64,000 nt of DNA. Source: CADEED01 sp043747835. Lineage in GTDB: Bacteria; Pseudomonadota; Gammaproteobacteria; Steroidobacterales; Steroidobacteraceae. Position 1 is the first letter of the stretch, and every line of letters begins with the position of its first letter. Made by a program: the position numbers and the translations under genes. The notes under the pieces were generated by a model. It was given only the letters and a program-made list of their open reading frames with translations. It searched no databases and was not told the DNA's origin. Shown piece after piece: positions 43,171 to 51,789 of this stretch. The DNA is taken from contig JAYTOK010000084.1 of assembly GCA_043747835.1 (NCBI GenBank), forward strand, positions 1 to 64,000, in the 5' to 3' direction.

Positions 43171-43750
43171 TCCGCGGACGGCCGCGCGCGCCGCGCGTGG
43201 CTTCACGCTGCTGGAGCTGATGATCGTCGTCTTCGTGATCGGTCTCGTCACGGCCGGCGTCGTCATCTCCTTCAGCGGCGGGCGCCGCGACGAGCAGCTC
43301 GAACGCGAGTCGGAGCGCCTCGATGCCCTCTTCGACTACGTGCGCGAACAGGCTGAACTGCAGACACGCGACTACGGCTTTCGCATCAACAGTCGCGGAT
43401 ACTCCTTCGTCGTCTACGACGTTCTCGCCAATCAATGGCGGCCCGCCGAAGAAGACGACGCGTTGCGCGAGCGTCCCTTCCCGGAGGGGATCGAGACAGA
43501 AGTCGTCGTCGAGGGCCGAACGGTTGTGCTCGAAACCCGGAAGAAGGACATCGAGGATTTCATGCCGCAGGTCATGATCTTCTCGAATGGAGACATCTCA
43601 TCGTTCGAGGTCATCCTTCGGCGAGAGGGTGCTGACGAACGTGACGACCGGTCGCGCATCTATTCCGACGAGTCCGGCAACATCAACCTGCTGCAACCCG
43701 GCGAGGTCGAGGAAAAAGGCCCGCCGGTACGCGCGGCGCGTCGACCATGA
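43127..43750 (+). CDS. gspH: Type II secretion minor pseudopilin GspH
   Basis: This 207-residue minor pseudopilin has the prepilin site RG/FTLLELMIVVFVIG with cleavage after Gly25. The only in-frame start before it is ATG 43127, which lies 44 bases inside the end of gspG. This gives an unusually long coding overlap and a 25-residue leader. GFRINSRGYSFVVYD and VEGRTVVLETRKKD match the GspH beta domain. Confidence 0.9.
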   Translation: MRTSATGISISRNSNPRTAARAARGFTLLELMIVVFVIGLVTAGVVISFSGGRRDEQLERESERLDALFDYVREQAELQTRDYGFRINSRGYSFVVYDVLANQWRPAEEDDALRERPFPEGIETEVVVEGRTVVLETRKKDIEDFMPQVMIFSNGDISSFEVILRREGADERDDRSRIYSDESGNINLLQPGEVEEKGPPVRAARRP

Positions 43751-44367
43751 GATCGCGTGGCTTCACGCTGCTGGAAGTCATCATCGCGCTCGCGATCGTC
43801 GCGCTGTCGGTGGGAGCGTTGCTGGGAAGCGTGACCTCCTCGGCCAGCAACATCATCTATCTGAAAGACAAGACGATGGCCGAGTGGGTGGCGCTCAACC
43901 GGCTCGCCGAGATCCGCATCGCGAAGCAGATGCCGGACCTGGGCAAGCGCTCGGGCGAGACCGTCATGGGCGGCATGAAATGGCAGTGGGAGCAGGAAGT
44001 CATCGAGCTGCCGGTGAAGGGCATGTTCCGCATCGACGTGCGCTCGCGTCCCACTGGCGTGGCCGTCGATGATCAGAAGCCCACGACCAATCGTCCGACC
44101 GCGCAGACAGAGGCGGAGAGCAAGTCGAGCGGCGGCGAAATGGAGAAGCTCAACTGGACGACCACGGTCACCGGCGTCATGGGCAGCGCGCGATCGGACG
44201 TCACTCAACCCGTCGCGGTCAACTACGCCGGCAGCCCGCAGACCGGCGGGCTGAACAATGGCCCGAATGGACCTAACAACCCCGGCAATCCCAACATTCC
44301 GGGCAACCCCGGCGCTCCCGGCGGCGGCATCGTTGGCGACCCCAAACCGCCGGCGCAGGACCGCTGA
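43747..44367 (+). CDS. gspI: Type II secretion minor pseudopilin GspI
   Basis: GspI is part of the tip complex with J and K. The prepilin cleavage site is after Gly5 (MRSRG/FTLLEVIIALAIVALS). The core (AEWVALNRLAEIRI) is normal, but the protein is 206 residues, against about 120-130 usual. The extra part includes an insertion with PTTNRPTAQTEAESKSS and a tail of Asn, Pro and Gly (NPGNPNIPGNPGAPGGG). The ATG overlaps the gspH stop. Confidence 0.92.
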   Translation: MRSRGFTLLEVIIALAIVALSVGALLGSVTSSASNIIYLKDKTMAEWVALNRLAEIRIAKQMPDLGKRSGETVMGGMKWQWEQEVIELPVKGMFRIDVRSRPTGVAVDDQKPTTNRPTAQTEAESKSSGGEMEKLNWTTTVTGVMGSARSDVTQPVAVNYAGSPQTGGLNNGPNGPNNPGNPNIPGNPGAPGGGIVGDPKPPAQDR

Positions 44368-45002
44368 TGCGCGCTCGCGGTTTCACGCTCATCGAAGTGA
44401 TGATCGCGCTGTTCATCGCCGCGGTGATGTTCGCGATCGGCTACGGCGCTCTGACCCAGGCGCTGCGCGATCGTGACGGGCTCAACGCCTCGCAGCAGCG
44501 CGTGACCGAGATTCAGCGCGGCATTCGGGTCGTCGCGCAGGACTTCGCGCAGATCGTCGCGCGTCCAGCGCGTGACATCGAAGGCGCGGGCGAACTGCAG
44601 CCCGCGGTGCTCGCGGCCGGCAGCGACAACACGCTGCTCACTTTCTCGCGCGCGGGCTGGAGCAATCCCGCCGGTGTGCAACGTCCCGCGGAGCAGCGGG
44701 TGCGGTACCGCTTCATCGACGGCGCGCTCGTTCGGCATCACTGGCTGTCGCTCGACCCCGCGCTCAACAGCGAGCCGCGCGAACGCGTCCTTCTCACACG
44801 AGTAAAATCGGTGGAAGTGCGTTTCCTCGATCCTGCCTCGCGCACCTGGCGCACGGAGTGGCCTTCGGCGCTCGCGACGGCGGGGCCCGTTGGACCCATG
44901 AACGTGGACGAGCTGCTGCGCACCCGGCCCATGGCGATCGAGTTCACCGTCGTGCTCGAGGATTGGGGCCGCCTCGTGCGCGTGTTCGAGATTCCGACGT
45001 GA
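44367..45002 (+). CDS. gspJ: Type II secretion minor pseudopilin GspJ
   Basis: This 211-residue tip pseudopilin has the prepilin site MRARG/FTLIEVMIALFIAAVMF. The sequence RVTEIQRGIRVVAQDFAQIVARPARD and a PLTFSRAGW-like stretch (LLTFSRAGWSNP) are typical of GspJ. The start shares one base with the gspI stop (TGATG) and the end overlaps gspK by 4 bases. Confidence 0.95.
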   Translation: MRARGFTLIEVMIALFIAAVMFAIGYGALTQALRDRDGLNASQQRVTEIQRGIRVVAQDFAQIVARPARDIEGAGELQPAVLAAGSDNTLLTFSRAGWSNPAGVQRPAEQRVRYRFIDGALVRHHWLSLDPALNSEPRERVLLTRVKSVEVRFLDPASRTWRTEWPSALATAGPVGPMNVDELLRTRPMAIEFTVVLEDWGRLVRVFEIPT

Positions 45003-45961
45003 GTCTGCCGCATCGTCAACGCGGCATCGCGCTGCTCGTCGCGATCATCATGTTCGCGCTCGCGACGACGGTCGCCGCCGCGATCACCTACAACAAGGCA
45101 ATGGCGTCACGGCGCGCCGCGGCGACGTTCACGATGGAACAGGCGCTGCAAGCAGGAATGGCCGCCGAGGCGCTGGCGGGTATCGCGCTCGAATCCAACG
45201 GGACCGCAACGAAAACCGCGATCCATCAGGAATGGCATCAGATCGTCGGGCCGCTAGAGATCGAAGGCACGGGCGTCTGGATCCAGGCGCAGCTCGAGGA
45301 TCTTTCCGGGCGCTTCAATCTCAACAGCCTCGTGATGTGGAGTGCGCAGGACAACACCTTCATCGAGGATCCGCACCAGGTCCAGGCCTTCAAGTACCTG
45401 CTGGGCTTCCTCGGCATGGAAGACAAGTGGGCCGGGCTCATGACGGATTGGATCGACCCCGACCTGGCGCCGAACATCCTGTCGGGCGGCGAGGACACGC
45501 TGTACCTCACACAGAATCCGCCGTACCGCCCGCCCAACACGTTCATCACCCACGCGTCCGAGCTGCTCGCGTTGCCCGGCTTCGGACCCGAGAACTACGC
45601 GAAACTCGCGCCCTACGTCACGGCGCTGCCCGTCGACGCGAAGATCAACATCTGCACGGCGAGCGGGATGGTGCTCGACGCCACGCGCAGCGATCCGCAG
45701 AACCTGACCGAATTCCAGACACAGGACCTGACCCCACTGCGCGCGAAAGAATGTTTCCCGGTACGCGCGCCCTACTCGGATCCCATCTCCGATCCGCAGC
45801 TCAAGCAACTCGTCGAGGCGCACATCGACGAGAAATCGTCCTGGTTCCGCTTGCGCACGCAGATACGTGTTGGCACTGCGGAGTTCGTTTTGTACAGTGT
45901 TATCTACCGCGAGCCGACCAACAAAGTTCGCACCCTTCAGCGCAGTTTTGGAAGTGAATAG
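44999..45961 (+). CDS. gspK: Type II secretion minor pseudopilin GspK
   Basis: GspK caps the pseudopilus tip. The 320-residue protein starts at GTG 44999, overlapping gspJ as GTGA. The prepilin site is QRG/IALLVAIIMFALA, lacking the +5 Glu as GspK does. The large domain shows DLSGRFNLNSL, DWIDPDLAP and SELLALPGFGPENYAKLAPYV, all family hallmarks. Confidence 0.94.
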   Translation: MSLPHRQRGIALLVAIIMFALATTVAAAITYNKAMASRRAAATFTMEQALQAGMAAEALAGIALESNGTATKTAIHQEWHQIVGPLEIEGTGVWIQAQLEDLSGRFNLNSLVMWSAQDNTFIEDPHQVQAFKYLLGFLGMEDKWAGLMTDWIDPDLAPNILSGGEDTLYLTQNPPYRPPNTFITHASELLALPGFGPENYAKLAPYVTALPVDAKINICTASGMVLDATRSDPQNLTEFQTQDLTPLRAKECFPVRAPYSDPISDPQLKQLVEAHIDEKSSWFRLRTQIRVGTAEFVLYSVIYREPTNKVRTLQRSFGSE

Positions 45962-45964
45962 CCG

Positions 45965-47212
45965 ATGAGCGAAACGCTGGTCATCCATCTGCGCGACGGC
46001 GCCTCACCACAATGGCTGGTGTGCAATTCCGACGGTCAGATCGTCATCCAACCCATGTCGGGCACCCTGGAGCAGGCGACGCCGATGGCGGCCGGCCGCC
46101 GCGTCGCCGTGATCGTCCCGTCGGGCGACGTGCTGGTGACCGACAGCGAAGCGCCGGCCAAGGGCGCGGCCAAACTCGCGCAAGTCATTCCGTACGCGCT
46201 GGAAGAACGCGTCGCGGACGAGATCGAGAATCTGCACTTCGCGATCGGCGAGCGCAATGCCGAGACCGGCCGCGTGCCCGTGGTCGTCGTGAAACGCGCG
46301 CGACTCGAGAGCTGGATCGCCGAACTGCGCGCCGCTGGACTCGCGCCGCAGGCTATCTACCCTGAATCCGCGCTGCTGCCGGCGATGCCCGGCCAGTTGA
46401 TTGCCCTCCTCGACAACGACTCGCTAACCCTGCGCGCCGCGGACGGCGCGCCGTTCGTGATGCCTGCGTCGTCGATCGCCGATGCCTTCGAGATGGCGCT
46501 CGCCGCGCAAGTCGCGCCGGTCGAAGGCCTCGAGCCCGCGATGCCGGGCCTGCTGCTCTACGCGGGGCATGACGAATGGCAGGCGCACCAGTTCGACGTC
46601 GAGGCGCTGCGCGACCGCTTCACCGGCGTGAAGATCCAACTGCTGCCGGCGGGTCCGATCGCCGTGCTCGCTCCCGCCGCGGCGATGGGCGATGCCGTCA
46701 ATCTGATGCAAGGCTCCTACGCCGTGAGCTCCCCGCTCGAGTTGTCGTGGCGCGCCTGGCGCGTCGCGGCCGCGCTCGCGGGTGCGTTGCTGCTGCTGCA
46801 CGTCGGCGCGCGGTACTTCGAACTCTCCCGCTTGAGTAAAGACGAAGCGGCGCTCGACGCTGGCATCCAGGATGCCTTCCGTGCCGCGATGCCAGGCCAG
46901 CAGAACGCAACCAATGCACGACGACGGGTCGAGATCCGGCTCGCCGAAGTGAAGAGCGGCGGCGGCGGCACGTTGCTGCCGGTCTTGTCCGCGATCGCGA
47001 ACGCGCGCACCGCCGCGCCCAGCGCGACGATCGAGGTCATCACCTTCCGAGAAGGCACCGTCGACCTGCGCATCACCGCGCCGGACGCGGCCAGTCTCGA
47101 TGCGATCGGACAGCAGCTGCGCGCCGCGAACTGGCAGGCGGATATCCTGGGCGGCAGCGCGAATGGTGACGGGTACCGCGGTCGGCTGCAGATCCGCAAG
47201 GCGGGTGCCTGA
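45965..47212 (+). CDS. gspL: Type II secretion inner-membrane protein GspL
   Basis: GspL recruits the GspE ATPase to the inner membrane. The 415-residue protein has the cytoplasmic actin-like domain (VAVIVPSGDVLVTDSEAP, then KLAQVIPYALEERVADEIENLHFAIG). One membrane span lies near residue 260 (AAALAGALLLLHVGARY), with a periplasmic ferredoxin-like domain after it. It starts 3 bases after gspK and shares one base with gspM. Confidence 0.94.
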   Translation: MSETLVIHLRDGASPQWLVCNSDGQIVIQPMSGTLEQATPMAAGRRVAVIVPSGDVLVTDSEAPAKGAAKLAQVIPYALEERVADEIENLHFAIGERNAETGRVPVVVVKRARLESWIAELRAAGLAPQAIYPESALLPAMPGQLIALLDNDSLTLRAADGAPFVMPASSIADAFEMALAAQVAPVEGLEPAMPGLLLYAGHDEWQAHQFDVEALRDRFTGVKIQLLPAGPIAVLAPAAAMGDAVNLMQGSYAVSSPLELSWRAWRVAAALAGALLLLHVGARYFELSRLSKDEAALDAGIQDAFRAAMPGQQNATNARRRVEIRLAEVKSGGGGTLLPVLSAIANARTAAPSATIEVITFREGTVDLRITAPDAASLDAIGQQLRAANWQADILGGSANGDGYRGRLQIRKAGA

Positions 47213-47682
47213 TGCGTGCCTGGTACGCAGGGCTCGCCGAACGCGACCGCCGTTTCGTCAACCTGGGTGCGATCGGCGTCTTGTTGTTGCTCATCATCGG
47301 CGTCGTGATGCCCCTGAACTCGAAAATTTCGCAAACCCGGCAGCGCGTCGAGACCAAGCAAGGCGACCTCGCGTTCATCCAGGGCGTGCTGCCGCAGCTC
47401 GCCGCCGCCGGTCCCGCCGGCAATGTCGCGACACCCGAATCCCTTGTCGTGCTCATCGACAGCTCGGCGCGCGAGAGCGGTCTCGGCAAGGCGCTCACGA
47501 ACAGTCAACCCACTCCCGACAAGGGCCTGCGCGTCCGTCTCGACCGTGCGCCGTTCGATGCGATGGTCGCCTGGCTCGCACGGCTGTCACAGCAACACGG
47601 CGTACGCGTCGAATCCGCCGAGATCGAGACCGCGGGCGAGACGGGGTTCGTCAACGCCGGTCTCGTGCTCAAGGCAGGCTGA
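47212..47682 (+). CDS. gspM: Type II secretion protein GspM
   Basis: GspM partners GspL at the inner membrane. The 156-residue protein has a short cytoplasmic start with RDRRFVNLGA, a membrane span (IGVLLLLIIGVVMPL) and a periplasmic domain ending in FDAMVAWLARLSQQHGVRVESAEIE. Position between gspL and gspN supports the call. Confidence 0.9.
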   Translation: MRAWYAGLAERDRRFVNLGAIGVLLLLIIGVVMPLNSKISQTRQRVETKQGDLAFIQGVLPQLAAAGPAGNVATPESLVVLIDSSARESGLGKALTNSQPTPDKGLRVRLDRAPFDAMVAWLARLSQQHGVRVESAEIETAGETGFVNAGLVLKAG

Positions 47683-48435
47683 ATGAAGCGTGGGCGGCTC
47701 GCTCTGTTGCTCGTCGCGGGCCTGCTCGTGTTCGGCGGCGTGCTCATTGCCTATCTACCGGCCAGATGGGTCGTGGTGCGACTGCCTCCCGAGCTGCAGT
47801 TCCAGTGTGCGGATGTGGGCGGCTCGGTCTTCGAAGGCGAATGTCTGGGCGCGTCCCTCCAGGGAAAGCGTCTGGGCGATGCGACGTGGAACCTCAAGCG
47901 CCTCGACATCCTGCGCGGCCGCCTGGTGGGCGACGTCGACCTGCGCGGCGCACTCAATGCGCGCGCGGATCTCGACGTGAGCTTCGCGGGCAGCGGAGAG
48001 TTGCGCAACGTGACGGCGACTTTTCCGCTCGACCCCGCGGTCCTCCCGCAGGCGCCGGCCGATCAGCGCGCGACAATTGTCCTCGACCTGAAACGGATCG
48101 CGATCGAGAGTCGCGCGCCGCACACGCTCGAGGGAAGTATCGAACTACAGAATCTGCGGCAGGTCGGCGCACGTCCGCTCGAGCTCGGATCGTATCGGGC
48201 TGAATTCGACGGCAAGGCACAACCGGATGGAAACTCGCTCGGCCAACTGCGCGATCTCGGCGGACCGTTCGAGATGGTGGGTACCGTGACGCTGACGCCT
48301 CCCAATGGCTATCTCGTGCAGGGAACGATCGCGGGAAGGACTGCGCAGGCCGAGAGTCTCGTGCGTGAAATCACGATCGGTGCACCGCCGGACACGTCCG
48401 GCCGCACACCCTTCTCCTTCGAAGGATCGTACTAG
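47683..48435 (+). CDS. gspN: Type II secretion protein GspN
   Basis: GspN is a 250-residue bitopic inner-membrane protein of some type II systems. It has an N-terminal span (LALLLVAGLLVFGGVLIAYLP), then a periplasmic beta-rich domain with GSVFEGECLGASLQGKRLGDATW. It starts directly after gspM. The TAG stop abuts the convergent addA stop with no spacer. It is the last gsp gene in this operon. Confidence 0.88.
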   Translation: MKRGRLALLLVAGLLVFGGVLIAYLPARWVVVRLPPELQFQCADVGGSVFEGECLGASLQGKRLGDATWNLKRLDILRGRLVGDVDLRGALNARADLDVSFAGSGELRNVTATFPLDPAVLPQAPADQRATIVLDLKRIAIESRAPHTLEGSIELQNLRQVGARPLELGSYRAEFDGKAQPDGNSLGQLRDLGGPFEMVGTVTLTPPNGYLVQGTIAGRTAQAESLVREITIGAPPDTSGRTPFSFEGSY

Positions 48436-51400
48436 CTAGTCGACCGGCACTTCCCGCCACGCGCCGAGCAGCGGGAAGTACAACCCCGCGCGCACCGGCT
48501 CGGGTCCGAGCTCGCGCGCGAGTTCGGCATAGCGGGAAAGTTGCGGCGTGTAGCGCTGCGCCTGTGACGCGAGAAACGCGTCGAGATCGCCGCCTTCGTG
48601 CGGACTCGTCTTGAAGTCCACCACCCAGCGCGTGCCGCGTTCGTCGACGAAGATGCGGTCGATGACCGCGTTGACGACGCGCCCGCCGCGCAGACCCGTC
48701 AGCGCGAGTTCGGAATGCGCGTCACGATGCCGCGCATCGAACAGCCAGCGGCCGCGTTCGTCGGCCAGCGTCGCGCGCAGCGCACTCAGCGCGCGATTCG
48801 CGCCGTCGCGTGCTCCGTCCGGATCGAGCCCAAGCGTGCGCAGCCGCGACTCCAGCCTGGCGGCAAGCTTTGGCGATACGGTGGCGGGCAGCGTGCCACG
48901 CGCGAATCGCTCGAGTTCCTCGTGTACGACCGTGCCGACGCGACGCGCGGATTGCCGCGCCCAATCGAACACCAGGTCTTCTTCCTCCACGCCCGCCTGC
49001 AGAATTTCTCCGCGAGCGATCACGTCGGGTGGCAGGATAACGGACGGTGGCTGACGCACGAGACGACGCCGGAGTTGCGAGGTCACTGGTGCTACCGCCC
49101 CGTTCGTGCCCGCCTCGCCCACTGACTCGCCCACCGCGACTTCATCGCGGATCGCCGGCCAGAGATTTTCGAGCAGCGAATTCTTCGTCTCGGTGTAACT
49201 CACCTCTCCGTCCGCCTCGCTGGCGCGCGGATGCACGTAGAGATGCAACGTGCGTTTCGCGCGCGTGAGCGCGACATACGCCTGACGCGCGCGCTCCGCC
49301 TTTGCGCGCTCGCGCAACAACCGCCGGACAAAGCGATTGATGTCGTCGCCGTCCGCGCCGTCCTCCTCCTCGCCACGTGAACGGATCGGCGCCATGAGCA
49401 GCAGATCGCGCTCGCGCGCGCGCGGCAACTCCAGCCAGTTCAGCAGTCGCGACTCGTCGCCGCGTCCGCGACGCCCAACGCCCAGAACGAACACGTGATC
49501 GAATTCCAGACCCTTGGCGCCGTGGATCGTCATGAGCGCGACCGCACCCGGTTGCGCCGGATCGGAGGCATGCAGTTTCGCCATGAGCCGATCGAGCCCG
49601 GGATCGCGGCCCCGCTGGCGTTGCTGATCGTCGCCGTCGAGCGCGTCGAGAAAGCGGCGTGCGTGCGGCAGCTCCGCCGCGGGACATGCCGACGCTCCGC
49701 CGAGCGCGAGCCAGACGCGCTCCACCCGGTGCGCGCGCGGTTCGAGTTCGCGTTCGGTCCAGCCGCTCAAGAGCACGCGCATCGCGCGCATGAGACGTTC
49801 GAAGCCATCGGGCGTGAGTCCCGGCGTGCCTTTGCCATGCGCGTCGGGAATGCAGGCATCACCCGCGGCCAGCGCGACCGCGGTGAGATCCGGCAGCGTG
49901 AGACCGACGAATGGTGCGCGCAGCACCGCGAGCCAGGCCACACGATCCAGCGGTGAGTCGAGCGCGCGCGCGAGCGCTTCGAGATCGCGGACCACTGGTA
50001 CATCCGCCAGAGGTTCGAGCTTAACGCCGATGAACGGCACGCCGCGCTCCTGCAGCGCGCGTCGCACCGCGCGCAGATGCGAGCGCGCTCCGCCCAGCAC
50101 GGCGACGGATTCCTCGGGCCGCGTGGCGTGCAGCTCCGCGATCCGCGCGGCGACGTCGGCCGCTTCGGCGGTTGCGCAGGCATTGCCGGTCACGCGGCGG
50201 ATGTGCGACTGCCCTTCGAGTCCGTCGCGCGCGGCGACGCTCGCGAGGTGACGGACCGCAGAGCTGCGAACGTCGTCCTCCCGCGGAAAGACGCGCGCGA
50301 ACGTTTCGTTGCACCAGCGCACGAGCGCCGGCGCCGAGCGGAAATTGCGCCGCAGTTCGAGCGCCTCCAGCGCCACGTTGCCGAGCCCGCCGTCGCGGAC
50401 AGTCGAGAAACGACCGACTTCGGCATTGCGAAAGCCGTAGATGGACTGCATCGGATCGCCCACGAGGAACAGCGTGCGGCCGTCCCCCGTCGACCAATCC
50501 TGCGTCAGCGAGAGCAGCAGATCGTATTGCTCACGCGAAGTGTCCTGAAATTCGTCGACGAGGATGTGCGCGAGGCGCGCATCGAGCCGCTCCGCGAGCG
50601 GCGTCGGACTCGAATCTTCGCGCAGCGCGCGCCGCGCGTCGGCGGCGATCTCGACGAAATCGCACTCGCCGAAAGCATTGAACAACACGGTGAGCTGCCC
50701 CGCCGCGGCCAGCAGCAATCGCGCGAGCGAATCGAGGGCGCGACGTTCGCGCTCCGGGATGCGCGGCTCGGGCAACGCGCGCAGCGTCGCCAACGCCTCG
50801 ATCTGCCGATCACTCAATTCCCGTAGCGTCGCGAGCCAGTCGTCTTTCAATTGCTTGGCTTCGCGGTCGTTCGGCGTGATGCCTTCGTTCTTCGTGAGCT
50901 GCTTGCGAGCGCCATCCGTCTTCGTGAGCGCGAGTTCGGCGATCCCGCGCCAGCGCGCCAGATCGGCGATCTCCGGGCGCGGCACGGATGAGGCATCCCG
51001 CCACGCGGCGACGTCCGGCATCCGCTCGACGTCGATTCGCGGCGCGACGAAACGCGCGAGCGCGCTCGCCTGACCGACGAATGGGCCATCGAGCAGCGCC
51101 GTCACGCGCGCGAGCTCTTCGCCGACGACCGTCGCGAGACTCTGCTCGATGCGCCCGGCGAGATCCTCGCCCGACAACTGCGGCAAGTTCGGCAGCCATT
51201 CCGACCGGCGCTGGAACATTTGCGCAATGAGCTCTTCGAGCCGGCTCCAGTTGTCGTCGAGACGACGCAGGACGCGATCCAGATGCGGGAGCAGATCCGC
51301 GTCCGCTTCCGCCGCACGCAGTGTCTCGCGCGCCGCGAGTCGATAGAGGTCGTCCGGCTCCTCGGCGACGCCGCGCGACAATCCGCTGCGCGACGTGATG

Positions 51401-51789
51401 GGCAACGAATGCGCGAGATAGCTGTTGAAGGAGTCGATGGTCTGGATGCGAAGCCGGGCGGCACTCTCGTCGATGCCCCAGCCCAGCTTCACGGCATGCG
51501 AGCGCACGCGCGCGGCGAGATCGAGCGTAACCTGGTCGGCCGCCGACTTTGCCGGCACGTTGCCGTCAAGCGCCTGGCGTACGCGCTCGCGCATTTCGCC
51601 TGCGGCCTTGCGCGTAAACGTGATCGCGAGCACCTGCTCGGGCTCGGGCACCTCCGCGAGCAGTTTCAGATAGCGTTGCGTGAGCACCGTGGTCTTGCCC
51701 GAGCCCGCGGGCGCCTGGACGATGAACGAGCACGTGACGTCGAGCGCGCGTTCGCGCGCTGCGGCATCGGCGGCAGCAAGCTCATTCAT
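48436..51789 (-). CDS. AddA-like UvrD helicase / PD-(D/E)XK nuclease
   Basis: The 1117-residue protein is the helicase-nuclease subunit of a double-strand-break repair enzyme. SF1A motifs: FIVQAPAGSGKTTVLTQRYL (I), VLAITFTRKAAGEMRERV (Ia), HILVDEFQDTSREQYDLL (II), LFLVGDPMQSIYGFRNAEV (III), ALELRRNFRS (IV), LMTIHGAKGLEFDHVFVLG (V) and YVALTRAKRTLHLY (VI). A C-terminal nuclease domain has the Asp and Lys in VVDFKTSPHEGG. The companion at 51782-54418 is AddB-like, so RecBCD-like processing of broken DNA ends is expected. The start overlaps addB by 8 bases. Confidence 0.9.
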   Translation of the reverse strand: MNELAAADAAARERALDVTCSFIVQAPAGSGKTTVLTQRYLKLLAEVPEPEQVLAITFTRKAAGEMRERVRQALDGNVPAKSAADQVTLDLAARVRSHAVKLGWGIDESAARLRIQTIDSFNSYLAHSLPITSRSGLSRGVAEEPDDLYRLAARETLRAAEADADLLPHLDRVLRRLDDNWSRLEELIAQMFQRRSEWLPNLPQLSGEDLAGRIEQSLATVVGEELARVTALLDGPFVGQASALARFVAPRIDVERMPDVAAWRDASSVPRPEIADLARWRGIAELALTKTDGARKQLTKNEGITPNDREAKQLKDDWLATLRELSDRQIEALATLRALPEPRIPERERRALDSLARLLLAAAGQLTVLFNAFGECDFVEIAADARRALREDSSPTPLAERLDARLAHILVDEFQDTSREQYDLLLSLTQDWSTGDGRTLFLVGDPMQSIYGFRNAEVGRFSTVRDGGLGNVALEALELRRNFRSAPALVRWCNETFARVFPREDDVRSSAVRHLASVAARDGLEGQSHIRRVTGNACATAEAADVAARIAELHATRPEESVAVLGGARSHLRAVRRALQERGVPFIGVKLEPLADVPVVRDLEALARALDSPLDRVAWLAVLRAPFVGLTLPDLTAVALAAGDACIPDAHGKGTPGLTPDGFERLMRAMRVLLSGWTERELEPRAHRVERVWLALGGASACPAAELPHARRFLDALDGDDQQRQRGRDPGLDRLMAKLHASDPAQPGAVALMTIHGAKGLEFDHVFVLGVGRRGRGDESRLLNWLELPRARERDLLLMAPIRSRGEEEDGADGDDINRFVRRLLRERAKAERARQAYVALTRAKRTLHLYVHPRASEADGEVSYTETKNSLLENLWPAIRDEVAVGESVGEAGTNGAVAPVTSQLRRRLVRQPPSVILPPDVIARGEILQAGVEEEDLVFDWARQSARRVGTVVHEELERFARGTLPATVSPKLAARLESRLRTLGLDPDGARDGANRALSALRATLADERGRWLFDARHRDAHSELALTGLRGGRVVNAVIDRIFVDERGTRWVVDFKTSPHEGGDLDAFLASQAQRYTPQLSRYAELARELGPEPVRAGLYFPLLGAWREVPVD

